Of a stretch of 64,000 nt of DNA, positions 1-9,704 are shown in pieces (the first letter of the stretch is position 1; each line of letters starts with the position of its first letter). Position numbers and translations under genes: made by a program. The notes below the pieces were generated by a model. That model was not told where the DNA came from and did no database searches. It saw only the letters and a list, made by a program, of their open reading frames with translations. Origin of the DNA: Agaribacillus aureus (GTDB taxonomy: Bacteria; Bacteroidota; Bacteroidia; Cytophagales; Cyclobacteriaceae); assembly GCA_030442055.1 (NCBI GenBank), contig JAUJEB010000009.1, forward strand, positions 231,167-295,166, read 5' to 3'.

Positions 1-1
1 T

Positions 2-481
2 TTAGGTGTTTCGGGACCGCTGGCGATGGTAGCGGCAGGTTTGCTGATTGGAGAGAGGTTGTGTTCCGGCAGGTTTTCCGAAAAATCAAAGGAACATCTG
101 GATATCTTTTGGGAAATGCTGGATGAAATATTGAATGCAGTGCTCTTTGTTTTGATAGGATTGGAAGTTTTAACGTTATCGTTCGAGTTTACCTATTTCG
201 TCGCCGGTTTGGTCTCTGTGGTCATCGTACTGGTGGCCCGGTTTTCTTCCGTTGGGTTATCCTATTCATTGTTGAAAAATCAGGATCATTCAAAGATCAA
301 AACAATTGGCATTTTAACATGGGGGGGACTGAGAGGAGGTATTTCAGTGGCCCTGGCATTGTCATTAGAGCCGTCCATGTCCAGGGAAATGATTGTTTTT
401 ATTACTTACATGGTCGTCGTTATATCTGTATTGCTTCAGGGGCTTACTATAAAATCGATGGTCAAAAGATTAACTACTTAA
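2..481 (+). CDS. CPA1-family Na+/H+ antiporter, C-terminal part (runs off the left edge)
   Basis: This is the last 159 residues of a cation/proton antiporter. The reading frame is open to the first bases of the window, so the true start lies outside. The visible part has four to five hydrophobic segments. It carries LTWGGLRGGISVALALSL near residue 105 of the visible part, which matches the conserved late membrane segment of NhaP/NHE-type CPA1 exchangers. Such proteins exchange Na+ or K+ for H+ across the inner membrane. The next gene begins 10 bases after the stop, so they may be co-transcribed. The ion specificity cannot be judged from this fragment. Confidence 0.85.
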   Translation, partial: LGVSGPLAMVAAGLLIGERLCSGRFSEKSKEHLDIFWEMLDEILNAVLFVLIGLEVLTLSFEFTYFVAGLVSVVIVLVARFSSVGLSYSLLKNQDHSKIKTIGILTWGGLRGGISVALALSLEPSMSREMIVFITYMVVVISVLLQGLTIKSMVKRLTT

Positions 482-491
482 ACACAAAATT

Positions 492-1376
492 ATGTCAGCT
501 GAATCACTTCGGGATTGGAAAATGCATGAAAAAACAAACCTTAAAACCAAAAAGCTACTGGCCGCCAGGATTGAATTACACCGGGCCGTACAATTGGTCG
601 GAGCGGTGGGCCGATCCTATTCGCCGCCCTCAGGTGAGGATGAATATGGTAGCCTGGAATGGAATAATGTTAGCAAGTTGCTGGTAAGTGTACCGGTTGG
701 CCAGGAGGAAAAAATTTATGCGGGGTTGAGCCTGGCTAAATTTAACCTGGGTCTGTATAGCCAAAATGGTAGGTTAATTGAAGGGATGGATTTAAAAAAA
801 TGCACCCTGAGTGGGGCGGTGAATTGGCTAAAAGTGTCTCTGGGAAAAGCCGGCCTGCAAGGAGAAAAACTAACGATGGAATTGCCCTATGAGATCCCGG
901 AATATGCCGGAGATACTGAAAAAAAATTCAAATACAAACCAAAAAATACTTTTAAAGAGTTTTCAAATTTATATGAAAATGCCGCTTTAATTTTAAGTCA
1001 TTATCGCGAGAACAATGATCACGCCTCAGAAATTAAATGCTGGCCCCACCATTTTGATATTGCGATGCAATTGATTTTCGAAGGAGAGGGCAATCCCGAT
1101 GAAAAAAAGTATGTTGGGTTGGGGTTTTCGCCCGGAGACGAGAACTATAAAAGGCCCTACTACTATATTAACCTGTGGCCAGCCCCTGACATCCCGCTGT
1201 CGGATTTGCCGTCAATTCAGGGCGGCAAGTGGAATATTGAGGGCTGGTTTGGTGCTACCCTTGACATCAAAAATTTCAAAAAGATAAATGACGCACAGGC
1301 ACAGATGGAATTGGTGAAAACATTTTACGATGCGGTACTTTCGGAAATTTTTAAAATTATTGGCCGGGAAGCTTAA
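492..1376 (+). CDS. Uncharacterised conserved protein with a WPHHFDIA motif
   Basis: This 294-residue soluble protein has no signal peptide or membrane segment. Its C-terminal half has motifs CWPHHFDIA, GLGFSPGDE, RPYYYINLWP and GWFGATLDI. Their order resembles DUF5996-type proteins, in which a similar HSFD motif is followed by a GD-containing strand, but the match is only from memory and partial. The clustered His and Asp residues could bind a metal; this is inference. It follows the antiporter by 10 bases. No function is known to me. Confidence 0.75.
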   Translation: MSAESLRDWKMHEKTNLKTKKLLAARIELHRAVQLVGAVGRSYSPPSGEDEYGSLEWNNVSKLLVSVPVGQEEKIYAGLSLAKFNLGLYSQNGRLIEGMDLKKCTLSGAVNWLKVSLGKAGLQGEKLTMELPYEIPEYAGDTEKKFKYKPKNTFKEFSNLYENAALILSHYRENNDHASEIKCWPHHFDIAMQLIFEGEGNPDEKKYVGLGFSPGDENYKRPYYYINLWPAPDIPLSDLPSIQGGKWNIEGWFGATLDIKNFKKINDAQAQMELVKTFYDAVLSEIFKIIGREA

Positions 1377-1740
1377 TCTCACATCATTTTCCATCTAAAA
1401 ATCGATTAACCAAAATTTAGGAAGTAGGTCCTGCTCCTGTGATTAATTGACTTTAGGCCTTGCGCCACACAGGAGTATAGGCAGGCCTTTGAGATGAAAA
1501 AATGGAGTGAGATGCAGCCAAACGCAAAATACCTACTTTTTGTCCTATCATCCCAAAATTCAAAAAAAGTCAAGATTTATTCGATAGGTTTTTGTAATTT
1601 CATCGCCACCAGTTTTGACAACAACCCAAACTGATCATTTATTTTTTATTTTGATGATGATCTGTGAAAAATGACTTTTAAGCTGAAGTTTAAAAACAAA
1701 GTTATATCGGGTATTTAACCATGAATTTAATTTATAGACT
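1377..1740. other. Intergenic region with an inverted repeat
   Basis: No gene is supported here. An 8-base inverted repeat, CTCCTGTG at 1434-1441 and CACAGGAG at 1468-1475, encloses 26 bases containing an AGGCCT palindrome. It lacks a following T-run, so it is not an obvious terminator. The region must contain the promoter of the symporter gene, but no clear Bacteroidota -33/-7 pair was found. Confidence 0.4.
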
Positions 1741-3357
1741 ATGAAGAATCTTGACTCCCTGGATTGGATTGTAATAGGGGTGTATTTTTTAGTATTAATT
1801 GCTGTCGCCGTTTGGGTGATCATGCAAAAGCAAAAAAACACGGAAGATTATTTTTTAGCAGGCAGGAACATTGGATGGTTTGTGGTAGGAGCGTCTATTT
1901 TTGCCTCTAATATAGGATCCGAACACGTTGTTGGATTGGCTGGGGCAGGAGCGGGAGATAAGATGCCCATGTTGATATATGAACTACACGCCTGGTTGGT
2001 CTTGATGTTAGGTTGGGTATTTCTGCCGTTTTATGCCAGGAGCGGGGTTTTTACGATGCCTGAATTTTTGGAGAAACGCTTTAACGCCAAGGCCCGATGG
2101 ATTCTTTCAGTATTTTCGCTGGTAGCTTATATATTGACCAAGGTGTCGGTGACAATTTATGCAGGGGGTGTCGTTGTTTCGTCACTGCTGGGCATTAACT
2201 TTTGGGTAGGCGCCTTGTCGACGGTGGTCCTGACCGGGATTTATACCGTGTTGGGTGGCATGAGAGCAGTGGTATATACGGAAACTTTACAAACCATTGT
2301 TTTGGTTTTAGGTGCTGGTACCTTGACTTTCCTGGGTTTGCAGGCCGTCGGTGGTTGGACAGAATTGAAATCGACCGTCGGTGCGGAATATTTCAACATG
2401 TGGCGACCGGCTTCCGATCCGGACTTTCCATGGCCAAGCTTGTTTTTTACCAGTACTATTGTGGGTATATGGTATTGGTGTACCGATCAATACATTGTGC
2501 AACGGGTCCTGACGGCGAAAAGCATTAAGGAGGGGCGACGCGGAACCATTTGGGGAGGGTTTCTAAAACTAATGCCGGTATTTTTATTTTTAATTCCGGG
2601 CGTAGTTGCCCTGGCGTTGAAACAAAGAGGTGAAATACATTGGGATTCGCCAGACCAGGCATTCCCGGTGTTAATGAGTAACCTGTTGCCTTCGGGTATG
2701 AGAGGGTTGGTGGCAGCCGGCCTGCTGGCAGCGCTGATGAGTTCGTTGGCTTCGGTTTTTAATTCCTGCTCTACCCTATTCACCGTTGATATTTATAAAA
2801 AATTAAAACCGGAAACGCCTGAAAAGGATTTACTGAGAATCGGCAGAATCGCTACTTTTATTGTGGTAGTTCTCGGAATTTTCTGGATACCGATCATGGC
2901 TAATATTTCCGGTGTTTTATATGAGTACCTTCAAAAGGTACAGTCCTATATATCGCCTCCTATAGCAGCTGTTTTCCTTCTGGGAATATTTTACAAAAGA
3001 ATTAATTCCAGAGGAGCGTTGGCAACATTGATCGTTGGTTTTGCCATTGGTGCATTGCGTATGGTGCTGGAACTGGCAAAGGATAGTTTGGCGGAAGGAA
3101 GCATATTCCATCAGCTTGGCTCTATGAACTTTCTGACTTTCGGAGCCTATTTTTTCTTTATTTGCGTCATTATAGCTATCGTAGCTAGTCTTACCGCCCC
3201 GGAAGCATCGGCGGAGAAACTGGAAGGATTAACATTTTCTACCCTGACACCGGAACAAAAGAATGCCAACAAAAACAGTTATAACTGGATAGATATTATT
3301 TCCTCACTGGTGGTTCTGGCTATTGTTATTTATGTAATGGTTTCTTTTAGTGGGTAG
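1741..3357 (+). CDS. Sodium:solute symporter (SSS/SLC5 family), probably sugar-type
   Basis: This 538-residue inner-membrane protein has about 13-14 hydrophobic segments and the usual SSS length. The N-terminus has the family pattern YFLAGRNIGW, then ASIFASNIGSEHVVGLAG, as in vSGLT-like Na+/sugar symporters. A YWCTDQYIVQRVL motif near residue 245 and ALMSSLASVFNSCSTLFTVD near residue 330 are also typical. It would use the sodium gradient to import a solute, plausibly a sugar or inositol, but specificity cannot be read from sequence. It stands alone, with a 360-base leader and a convergent LptD-like gene downstream. Confidence 0.88.
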   Translation: MKNLDSLDWIVIGVYFLVLIAVAVWVIMQKQKNTEDYFLAGRNIGWFVVGASIFASNIGSEHVVGLAGAGAGDKMPMLIYELHAWLVLMLGWVFLPFYARSGVFTMPEFLEKRFNAKARWILSVFSLVAYILTKVSVTIYAGGVVVSSLLGINFWVGALSTVVLTGIYTVLGGMRAVVYTETLQTIVLVLGAGTLTFLGLQAVGGWTELKSTVGAEYFNMWRPASDPDFPWPSLFFTSTIVGIWYWCTDQYIVQRVLTAKSIKEGRRGTIWGGFLKLMPVFLFLIPGVVALALKQRGEIHWDSPDQAFPVLMSNLLPSGMRGLVAAGLLAALMSSLASVFNSCSTLFTVDIYKKLKPETPEKDLLRIGRIATFIVVVLGIFWIPIMANISGVLYEYLQKVQSYISPPIAAVFLLGIFYKRINSRGALATLIVGFAIGALRMVLELAKDSLAEGSIFHQLGSMNFLTFGAYFFFICVIIAIVASLTAPEASAEKLEGLTFSTLTPEQKNANKNSYNWIDIISSLVVLAIVIYVMVSFSG

Positions 3358-3411
3358 AGATGGTAGACAGGTTTGTAATTTCTGATTTCCGGACAAAACC
3401 AGGCGCCAATT

Positions 3412-6108
3412 TTACTGATCAAAGAAACTTTTACGCTTGTAGTATTTCAGATCCTTCAGCAAAGCTGATTTGATTCGCACGGTAAAGGCATAGGAAGTAA
3501 ATCTTCCAAATGGTGTCCAGTTGAAAACCATCATCCAGCAGTTGAGGTCGCGGGTAACATCCATCCGGGTTTGGGTAAATTCTTTTTTCTCAATATCATA
3601 TCCGGAAGAAAAACCAATATCCCATTTGGGGGTAAGCTTTATGTTGCCATTGAATCGGATACCCTGGGCAATGACAGCGTCCTGAAAACCGCGTTTGCTA
3701 TAGTTTAGGGTATACGTGACCCTTAGATCCCAGGGTACGTCGAAATCCACATATAACCCGGGATCACCATTAATGTAACCGAGATCCTCAGGTCTGGCAG
3801 ATTCTTGCTGCCGTTCCAGTTCGTCATTAAGGCCCGTATCACGATCATTGTTGTTCCCGGTATTTTTTTTGTTTGATTTGGGATTTAAACTGGTGCCAAG
3901 CGATAGCCGCGCAGAGGTAATCTGGCCCAATCCACCACCATTGTTCCATGCAAAGTCATTTACGCGGCGTTGAACGACCGTTTTGGTGCCGTTCTCATTG
4001 ACCGTTATAGGTTCCAGCAGTTGGTAGATGTAAGGGTCGACCGTGGCGCTGGTAGCTAAATTTACTTTTTTGTTAAAGAGCTTCGTCCTTAAGGTCAGAT
4101 TGATATTGGAAAGGTTAAAGGAATCAGCCACAAGATTATAACTTGTTGACAATCCAAAGTTATCAATCAAAGACACTTTTACCGGTTTACCGGTAGTATC
4201 ATTCTTGGGAATGGTTTTCATTTCCAGGTTGTTGCTGATAGAAAGGCTTATGGCCCCTGATTCGCCGGCCTGGGGTGAGCCGAAAACAAAACGATCAAAC
4301 CTGGATATCAACCTCTCGGTTCCGGAAGTATCGGTTTGTACATTTTTATAGAAGCCAAATTCTTCCTTTGAAAAATCAGGACTATAGCTGAAGCTCAAGG
4401 AAGGCCTGATCGTATGGCGAATGGCCTGCACCCGCTTCCCCTCTTTAAATTGATAAGTACCATAGACATTGGTATTTAAACTGACCCCCCCACTATAGGA
4501 ATAAGCACGAGAAAATTTTCTGATCGTATCTATTCGTACAGCGTTTGCATTTTCATCGAAGAAGTAATCTAACTTATTGGGGTACCACAATTCCTCATAA
4601 TTGAATGAGGGGCTCAAGGTAAAATATTTAAATAATTTGAAAGTAGTTGAAACGGGTATAATGTGTTTTCCCCCTATTTTGGCACGATCCAGCAGCAGGT
4701 CAGCATTGTCGAAGTTAAAGCCGATGATAGAGTCATTCAAAGGATTTTCGTTGAGCACATCAAACCCCGTAGCGCTGGAGACCCGGTTGTTGGAGATCTG
4801 CACAGTGGAGTTAAACCGGTAGGAGAAGTTAATTTTCTCATACCACTTGCTCCCATTGCTTCCTTTTTTCTTAAAAGGGTTTATACGGCTCATGTTTAAA
4901 CTGAAATCCGGAAAGGTCATATTCACCACACCGGTCGCTACATTTTGATTGTGTCTGGCGCTCATGGCAATATTGATGGGCGTGCGATTAAATGTTTTGG
5001 AGTAAGTCACATTAGATGAAAACTGTGCGGTTGTATTCCTTTCTACCGATTGTACCACGTTTTCATTGTAGGAGGAGGTACCAGCATTCACACTGGCAGA
5101 GAACCGTCCTGTACCTCGGGATTGAGGTGTGTGACTCCAACGGATCCAAAATGTGTTTAACGCTACAGAATCTTCTTCATCGCCACTGACAATTTTTTCA
5201 TAGGAGAAATTGAAATTTCCGTTGTATCGGTACCTTTTTTTATAGGTCGAGGTGATACTTGTTCCCACGCCACCCTTGCTGTAGATGGATCCTAGTACAT
5301 CCAGATCAATGTAATCATTAATAGCCCAATAGTAGCCGCCGTTTCTCAGAAAGAAACCTCTTCTTTGCTCTTCTCCGTAAGTAGGAATGCGGACTCCGGA
5401 TGCTTTTTCCTTGGGTGAGGGGAACATCCCAAAGGGAATAAATAAAGGCGTTGGCACATCTCCGATAAACAGCTGTGCCGGGCCTACCAGTATTTTCTTT
5501 TTTGGAACTACCTTAATTTTTTTAGATTTTATGTAAGTACCTGCCACGGGTGTTTCGCAGGGACAAAACCGGCCGTCGGCAATAAAGAGATCATCATACT
5601 GATTCTTTTTTACCTTATCACCCAATAAAAAACCTTCCCCCTGCTCGGTTATAACATTATAAATGATGGCTTTCTTGGTTTTAAAATTATATCTTATACT
5701 ATCCGTGGTATATTCGGCTGCCCCCTGTTTAAAAACCGGATGGCCGATTATTTTACCGGTGGAATCAACGCCGGGTTTTGCCAGTACAGATTCATTAATA
5801 AAGTCAATGGCGATGTAATCTCCCGATAATTCTATATCACCATAGGTTATTTTTGCGTTTCTGTATAAGTGAATGGTTTGGGTAACCACATCGAGACTTT
5901 GTGAGTCGGAGGAGACGTATTTTATCAAAGTGCTTAAGTCGCCTGTTTGTTCGGGTTGGGTAGCAAGGGAGTCACTTTCGACGGTAGTGGTATCTGTGAC
6001 AGCCTCTATAGGCTTTAAATTTACCGAATCAGGGGGTTTTTCCTGGCTGTACGAAACATGGGCAATTAATAGGAAAAGCCCAATAAATGCGTAATTGAAT
6101 TTGTACAA
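3412..6108 (-). CDS. LptD-like outer-membrane LPS assembly protein, TTG start
   Basis: This is a large outer-membrane barrel protein of about 898 residues. The start chosen is TTG at 6106-6108. It gives a proper signal peptide, MYKFNYAFIGLFLLIAHVSYS followed by QEKP. The open frame continues upstream to 6576, but there it runs antisense through the amidase gene and encodes no plausible leader. The N-terminal 150 residues form an OstA-like beta domain (NAKITYGDIELSGDYIAIDF), followed by a long Tyr/Asn/Ser-rich barrel region. It ends with NWTPFGRFTSYAFTVRIKSA, a terminus I associate with Bacteroidota LptD homologues. LptD inserts LPS into the outer leaflet. The divergent gene is a cell-wall amidase, and an MCE protein follows, which fits an envelope locus. 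Confidence 0.8.
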   Translation of the reverse strand: MYKFNYAFIGLFLLIAHVSYSQEKPPDSVNLKPIEAVTDTTTVESDSLATQPEQTGDLSTLIKYVSSDSQSLDVVTQTIHLYRNAKITYGDIELSGDYIAIDFINESVLAKPGVDSTGKIIGHPVFKQGAAEYTTDSIRYNFKTKKAIIYNVITEQGEGFLLGDKVKKNQYDDLFIADGRFCPCETPVAGTYIKSKKIKVVPKKKILVGPAQLFIGDVPTPLFIPFGMFPSPKEKASGVRIPTYGEEQRRGFFLRNGGYYWAINDYIDLDVLGSIYSKGGVGTSITSTYKKRYRYNGNFNFSYEKIVSGDEEDSVALNTFWIRWSHTPQSRGTGRFSASVNAGTSSYNENVVQSVERNTTAQFSSNVTYSKTFNRTPINIAMSARHNQNVATGVVNMTFPDFSLNMSRINPFKKKGSNGSKWYEKINFSYRFNSTVQISNNRVSSATGFDVLNENPLNDSIIGFNFDNADLLLDRAKIGGKHIIPVSTTFKLFKYFTLSPSFNYEELWYPNKLDYFFDENANAVRIDTIRKFSRAYSYSGGVSLNTNVYGTYQFKEGKRVQAIRHTIRPSLSFSYSPDFSKEEFGFYKNVQTDTSGTERLISRFDRFVFGSPQAGESGAISLSISNNLEMKTIPKNDTTGKPVKVSLIDNFGLSTSYNLVADSFNLSNINLTLRTKLFNKKVNLATSATVDPYIYQLLEPITVNENGTKTVVQRRVNDFAWNNGGGLGQITSARLSLGTSLNPKSNKKNTGNNNDRDTGLNDELERQQESARPEDLGYINGDPGLYVDFDVPWDLRVTYTLNYSKRGFQDAVIAQGIRFNGNIKLTPKWDIGFSSGYDIEKKEFTQTRMDVTRDLNCWMMVFNWTPFGRFTSYAFTVRIKSALLKDLKYYKRKSFFDQ

Positions 6109-6184
6109 CAGTTTCTTCGGTTTTTGAGAAAATTTTAGAATTTTGTGTAAAGTTACCAGATAAAGATTTAACAAACGAAATATC

Positions 6185-6979
6185 GTGAGAAATAAAATAT
6201 TAGTACTTTCGGTGGGATCATTGTTATTTTTCGGGTCATTTAACCTTTTCCACACTTTTAAATATAAAGTGAAAAAGATTGTTATCGACGCCGGCCATGG
6301 TGGCAAAAACTGGGGTACAACAGGGAAAATTTCAAAGGAAAAAAATGTTGCATTGGCAATTTCCAAAAAACTGGGAAGAATTCTTAGCGAAAAAATGAGT
6401 GGTGTAGAGATCATTTTGACTCGTAACAATGATACCTTTATTGGCCTTAATGAGCGTGCTGAGATAGCAAACAAAAATAGTGCCGACCTGTTTGTTTCCA
6501 TCCATTGCAACTCCTCGGGTAACAGTAGAGCGCAAAATGTGAAAGGAACAGAAACCTGGGTAATGGGTATGAACAAGCTCTCCTCGAACCTCGATGTGGC
6601 GAAAAGAGAAAATGCGGTGATATTGCTGGAGGAAAATTACCAGGAAAAATATGAAGGATATGATCCCGACTCTCCCGCTTCCAATATTTTGTTTTCACTT
6701 TACCAAAATGCCTATCTCAATAACAGTTTAAAGCTGGCGGAAAAAATTGAATACCAGTTTAAAAATAGGGTAGGTAAAAATAGCCGTGGCGTAAAACAGG
6801 GGCCTTTTTTAGTATTGCATAAATCTTATATGCCAAGCGTGTTGGTGGAAGTTGGCTTTTTAACTAACCCGCAGGAAGAAAAGGAATTAAATGATGCTTT
6901 GAAGCAGACCTATGTTGCTTCAGCCATTTATCGCGCCATCAGAGATTATAAACAAGACGTGGAATCGTTGAGCGAATAA
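6185..6979 (+). CDS. N-acetylmuramoyl-L-alanine amidase (Amidase_3, AmiC-like)
   Basis: This 264-residue periplasmic hydrolase starts at GTG. A hydrophobic N-terminal segment (residues 4-25) is a signal or anchor. Zinc-site motifs are VIDAGHGG (His38), Glu52 in SKEKN and FVSIHCNSS (His107). The catalytic glutamate is in VLVEVGFLTN (Glu222). The family cleaves the amide between MurNAc and the stem peptide and acts in cell separation. The enzyme lacks an AMIN domain. It is divergent from the LptD-like gene, with 76 bases between their starts, so they share a control region. An MCE-domain gene follows in the same direction. Confidence 0.9.
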   Translation: MRNKILVLSVGSLLFFGSFNLFHTFKYKVKKIVIDAGHGGKNWGTTGKISKEKNVALAISKKLGRILSEKMSGVEIILTRNNDTFIGLNERAEIANKNSADLFVSIHCNSSGNSRAQNVKGTETWVMGMNKLSSNLDVAKRENAVILLEENYQEKYEGYDPDSPASNILFSLYQNAYLNNSLKLAEKIEYQFKNRVGKNSRGVKQGPFLVLHKSYMPSVLVEVGFLTNPQEEKELNDALKQTYVASAIYRAIRDYKQDVESLSE

Positions 6980-7037
6980 TTTTATTTGTGAAGTTTAAAG
7001 TTTAATTTTCCAGGGGTTTTAAGATATGCGGGGAATA

Positions 7038-7064
7038 CTAACGACCATTGGTATTGATCGTTAG
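7038..7064. promoter_or_regulatory. Inverted repeat upstream of the MCE gene
   Basis: CTAACGA (7038-7044) and TCGTTAG (7058-7064) are perfect 7-base arms around a 13-base spacer. They lie 32 bases before the MCE start and have no T-run. This could be an operator or an mRNA hairpin; nothing else supports a function. Confidence 0.3.
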
Positions 7065-7096
7065 ATTAGGCTTAGTAATTTTAAAATATTTTTCGT

Positions 7097-8008
7097 GTGA
7101 AAATGTCAAAGGAATTCAAGGTTGGGTTATTGGCTATTGTTGCCGGCTCCACGCTATATATTGGTTTCAATTTTCTGAAAGGGATCGATTTATTTTCAAA
7201 TACCCATAAATACTATGCCTTCTATGAGAATATTGATGGGCTGGCAGTGTCAAATCCTGTCAGGTTGAACGGGTATGATGTCGGGAGGGTAAGTGATATT
7301 AATATTGTTCAGGAACAAAATAATATAGTCAAGGTTGAATTCGATATCCAGAAAAGGCTGGTTATTGGCCAATCTACGCAGGCGGAATTGACAACCGATT
7401 TATTGGGAAGTAAGTCAGTAGTGTTGAAAATGAAGGATGGAGATACGCCGTTGGAATCCGGCGGAACGATCCAAGGTACTGTGGAACAGGGCCTGATGGA
7501 AACACTATTGGATAGTACAGATCCGCTGAAATCTACTATCATAAAAGTAAATGAACTTTTGATAGGGTTTTCTGATTCAAAGCTAAAACTTGACTCCGCC
7601 CTGGTCAATTTTACAAAAACCGCACAAAAAATTAATCGGGCGCTCGATCAGAATCAAAGAAATATTCTTAAAATCACCGACGATTTATCAGAATTGACCG
7701 GAATTTTAAAAGATGAGCAGGACGGTGTCAAACCATTGCTGGCCAATGTCAATACCATTACCGATTCGCTGAAAGTGCTTGAATTATCCAGGACGGTAGA
7801 CAACCTGAATAAGACTTTAAGTTCTCTGAAGAGCACCATGGATAAAGTAAACAATGGAGCCGGTTCCATGGCAAAATTCATGAATGACGATTCCTTGTAC
7901 ACCAATCTCAATCACACAGCGGAAGACCTTGATAAATTATTGATAGATTTTAGAGAAAACCCAAAAAGATATGTCCATTTCTCGTTATTCGGGAAAAAAG
8001 ATAAATGA
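7097..8008 (+). CDS. MCE/MlaD-domain lipid-transport protein
   Basis: This 303-residue protein has one N-terminal membrane segment (about residues 6-25) and then an MCE domain, residues about 38-120. The domain includes YYAFYENIDGLAVSNPVRLN, GYDVGRVSDI and TDLLGSKSVVLK, as in MlaD. The C-terminal half is helical and amphipathic, as in other Bacteroidota MCE proteins. MCE proteins carry phospholipids between the inner and outer membranes with an ABC transporter; no permease or ATPase gene is adjacent here. GTG at 7097 and ATG at 7103 are both possible starts. The carboxylase gene follows within 11 bases. Confidence 0.88.
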   Translation: MKMSKEFKVGLLAIVAGSTLYIGFNFLKGIDLFSNTHKYYAFYENIDGLAVSNPVRLNGYDVGRVSDINIVQEQNNIVKVEFDIQKRLVIGQSTQAELTTDLLGSKSVVLKMKDGDTPLESGGTIQGTVEQGLMETLLDSTDPLKSTIIKVNELLIGFSDSKLKLDSALVNFTKTAQKINRALDQNQRNILKITDDLSELTGILKDEQDGVKPLLANVNTITDSLKVLELSRTVDNLNKTLSSLKSTMDKVNNGAGSMAKFMNDDSLYTNLNHTAEDLDKLLIDFRENPKRYVHFSLFGKKDK

Positions 8009-8018
8009 GCAACTTCAA

Positions 8019-9650
8019 ATGGCGATAGATTTAGAATTCAATAAAAATGAGGATGCCTACAAACAGCTATGTTATTTATTAAAAACCAGGCTTGACAAAG
8101 TTAAATTAGGAGGAGGGGAAAAGAAGATTGAAAAACATCACGAAAAGGGCAAGTTAACCGCACGGGAAAGAATAGATTATCTCACTGACGAAAATACTGA
8201 TTTTTTGGAAATTGGCGCCTTGACTGCAGAAGGTATGTATGAAGATGTCGGCGGGTGTCCCTCGGCTGGTGTGGTGACAGGAATAGGCAAGGTAAGCGGA
8301 AAACAATGTGTAATCGTTGCCAATGACGCCACGGTAAAAGCCGGCGCCTGGTTTCCGATGACCGCCAAAAAAAATCTCAGGGCACAGGAAGTTTCTATGG
8401 AAAACAGATTGCCTATTATCTATTTGGTGGATAGCGCAGGTGTGTTTTTACCGATGCAGGACGAGATCTTTCCCGACAAGGAGCACTTTGGCCGGCAGTT
8501 CCGGAATAATGCTAAGATGTCTTCCATTGGCATTATCCAGATTGCGGCGATTATGGGGAGCTGTGTGGCGGGAGGCGCATATCTGCCCATTATGTCTGAC
8601 GAAGCGATGATTGTCGATAAAACCGGGTCGATATTTCTGGCCGGCTCTTACCTGGTAAAGGCCGCCATTGGAGAAAGTATAGACAATGAAACGCTGGGAG
8701 GCGCTACGACTCACTGTGAGATCTCCGGTGTCACAGATAACAAATTTGCCAATGACCAGGAGTGCCTGGATGCTATCCGCGCTATTTTCGATAAGATTGG
8801 GGACTTTGAAAAAGCTGGGTTCAACCGCGCAAAACCAGCCCCCCCCAAAAAAGATATCCAGGAAATTTATGGCATTTTTCCCAAGGATAGGGTGAAACCC
8901 TATGATACGTTGGAAATAATTGAGCGATTGGTAGATGACTCTCAATTTGATCAATATAAACCTCTTTACGGAAAAACCATTTTATGTGGCACGGGCAGGG
9001 TCGATGGATGGGCCGTTGGTATTGTGGCCAATCAACGAAAGATAGTTAAATCAAAAAAGGGGGAAATGCAAATGGGAGGTGTTATCTATTCCGATTCGGC
9101 AGATAAGGCCGCCAGGTTTATTATGAACTGTAACCAGAGAAAAATCCCGTTGGTATTCCTGCAGGATGTCAGCGGATTTATGGTCGGAAGTAAAGCCGAA
9201 CACGGTGGTATTATCAAAGATGGCGCTAAAATGGTCAATGCTATGGCCAATTGTGTAGTGCCCAAATTTACCTTTATCATGGGTAATTCCTACGGGGCCG
9301 GAAATTATGCTATGTGCGGTAAAGCTTACGATCCCAGGTTAATCTACGCCTGGCCAACATCTCAGATCGCGGTGATGAGCGGTTCTGCGGCTGCCAATAC
9401 CCTTTTACAAATAAAAGTCGCCGCCTCTCAGGCAAAAGGAGAGGCGTTGTCAGAAGCGGAAAAGCAAGAGCATTTAAAAGAAATTACGGATCGCTATGAT
9501 CAGCAGCTAAGCCCCTATTATGCAGCCAGTAGGTTATGGGTAGACGGTATCATTGATCCGGTAGAAACCAGAAAAGTAATCTCCATGGGAATAGAGGCTG
9601 CCAACCATGCACCGTTGGAAAAATTTAATGTGGGTGTAATTCAGACCTAG
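8019..9650 (+). CDS. Acyl-CoA carboxylase carboxyltransferase (beta) subunit
   Basis: This 543-residue protein spans both halves of a carboxyltransferase. ATG at 8019 is preferred to an in-frame ATG at 7971, because the longer form would overlap the MCE gene and add residues read from it. Key parts are the family opening GKLTARERIDYL, EGMYEDVGGCPSAGVVTGIG, the glycine-rich MGSCVAGGAYLPIMSDE (first oxyanion region), and the C-terminal MGNSYGAGNYAMCGKAYDP. The pattern is closest to methylcrotonyl-CoA carboxylase beta chains, which would place it in leucine degradation. Other acyl-CoA substrates are possible. No biotin-carrier alpha subunit is encoded in the window. Confidence 0.85.
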   Translation: MAIDLEFNKNEDAYKQLCYLLKTRLDKVKLGGGEKKIEKHHEKGKLTARERIDYLTDENTDFLEIGALTAEGMYEDVGGCPSAGVVTGIGKVSGKQCVIVANDATVKAGAWFPMTAKKNLRAQEVSMENRLPIIYLVDSAGVFLPMQDEIFPDKEHFGRQFRNNAKMSSIGIIQIAAIMGSCVAGGAYLPIMSDEAMIVDKTGSIFLAGSYLVKAAIGESIDNETLGGATTHCEISGVTDNKFANDQECLDAIRAIFDKIGDFEKAGFNRAKPAPPKKDIQEIYGIFPKDRVKPYDTLEIIERLVDDSQFDQYKPLYGKTILCGTGRVDGWAVGIVANQRKIVKSKKGEMQMGGVIYSDSADKAARFIMNCNQRKIPLVFLQDVSGFMVGSKAEHGGIIKDGAKMVNAMANCVVPKFTFIMGNSYGAGNYAMCGKAYDPRLIYAWPTSQIAVMSGSAAANTLLQIKVAASQAKGEALSEAEKQEHLKEITDRYDQQLSPYYAASRLWVDGIIDPVETRKVISMGIEAANHAPLEKFNVGVIQT

Positions 9651-9704
9651 CAAGCGGTTTTTTTATTCAATTTATGCAACAAATTTTCTATAATCAGATG
9701 AGTA

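Noticed and set aside
6109..6576. N-terminal extension of the LptD-like gene
   Set aside because: The extension runs antisense through the amidase, gives no leader peptide, and the TTG start at 6108 gives a proper signal peptide.
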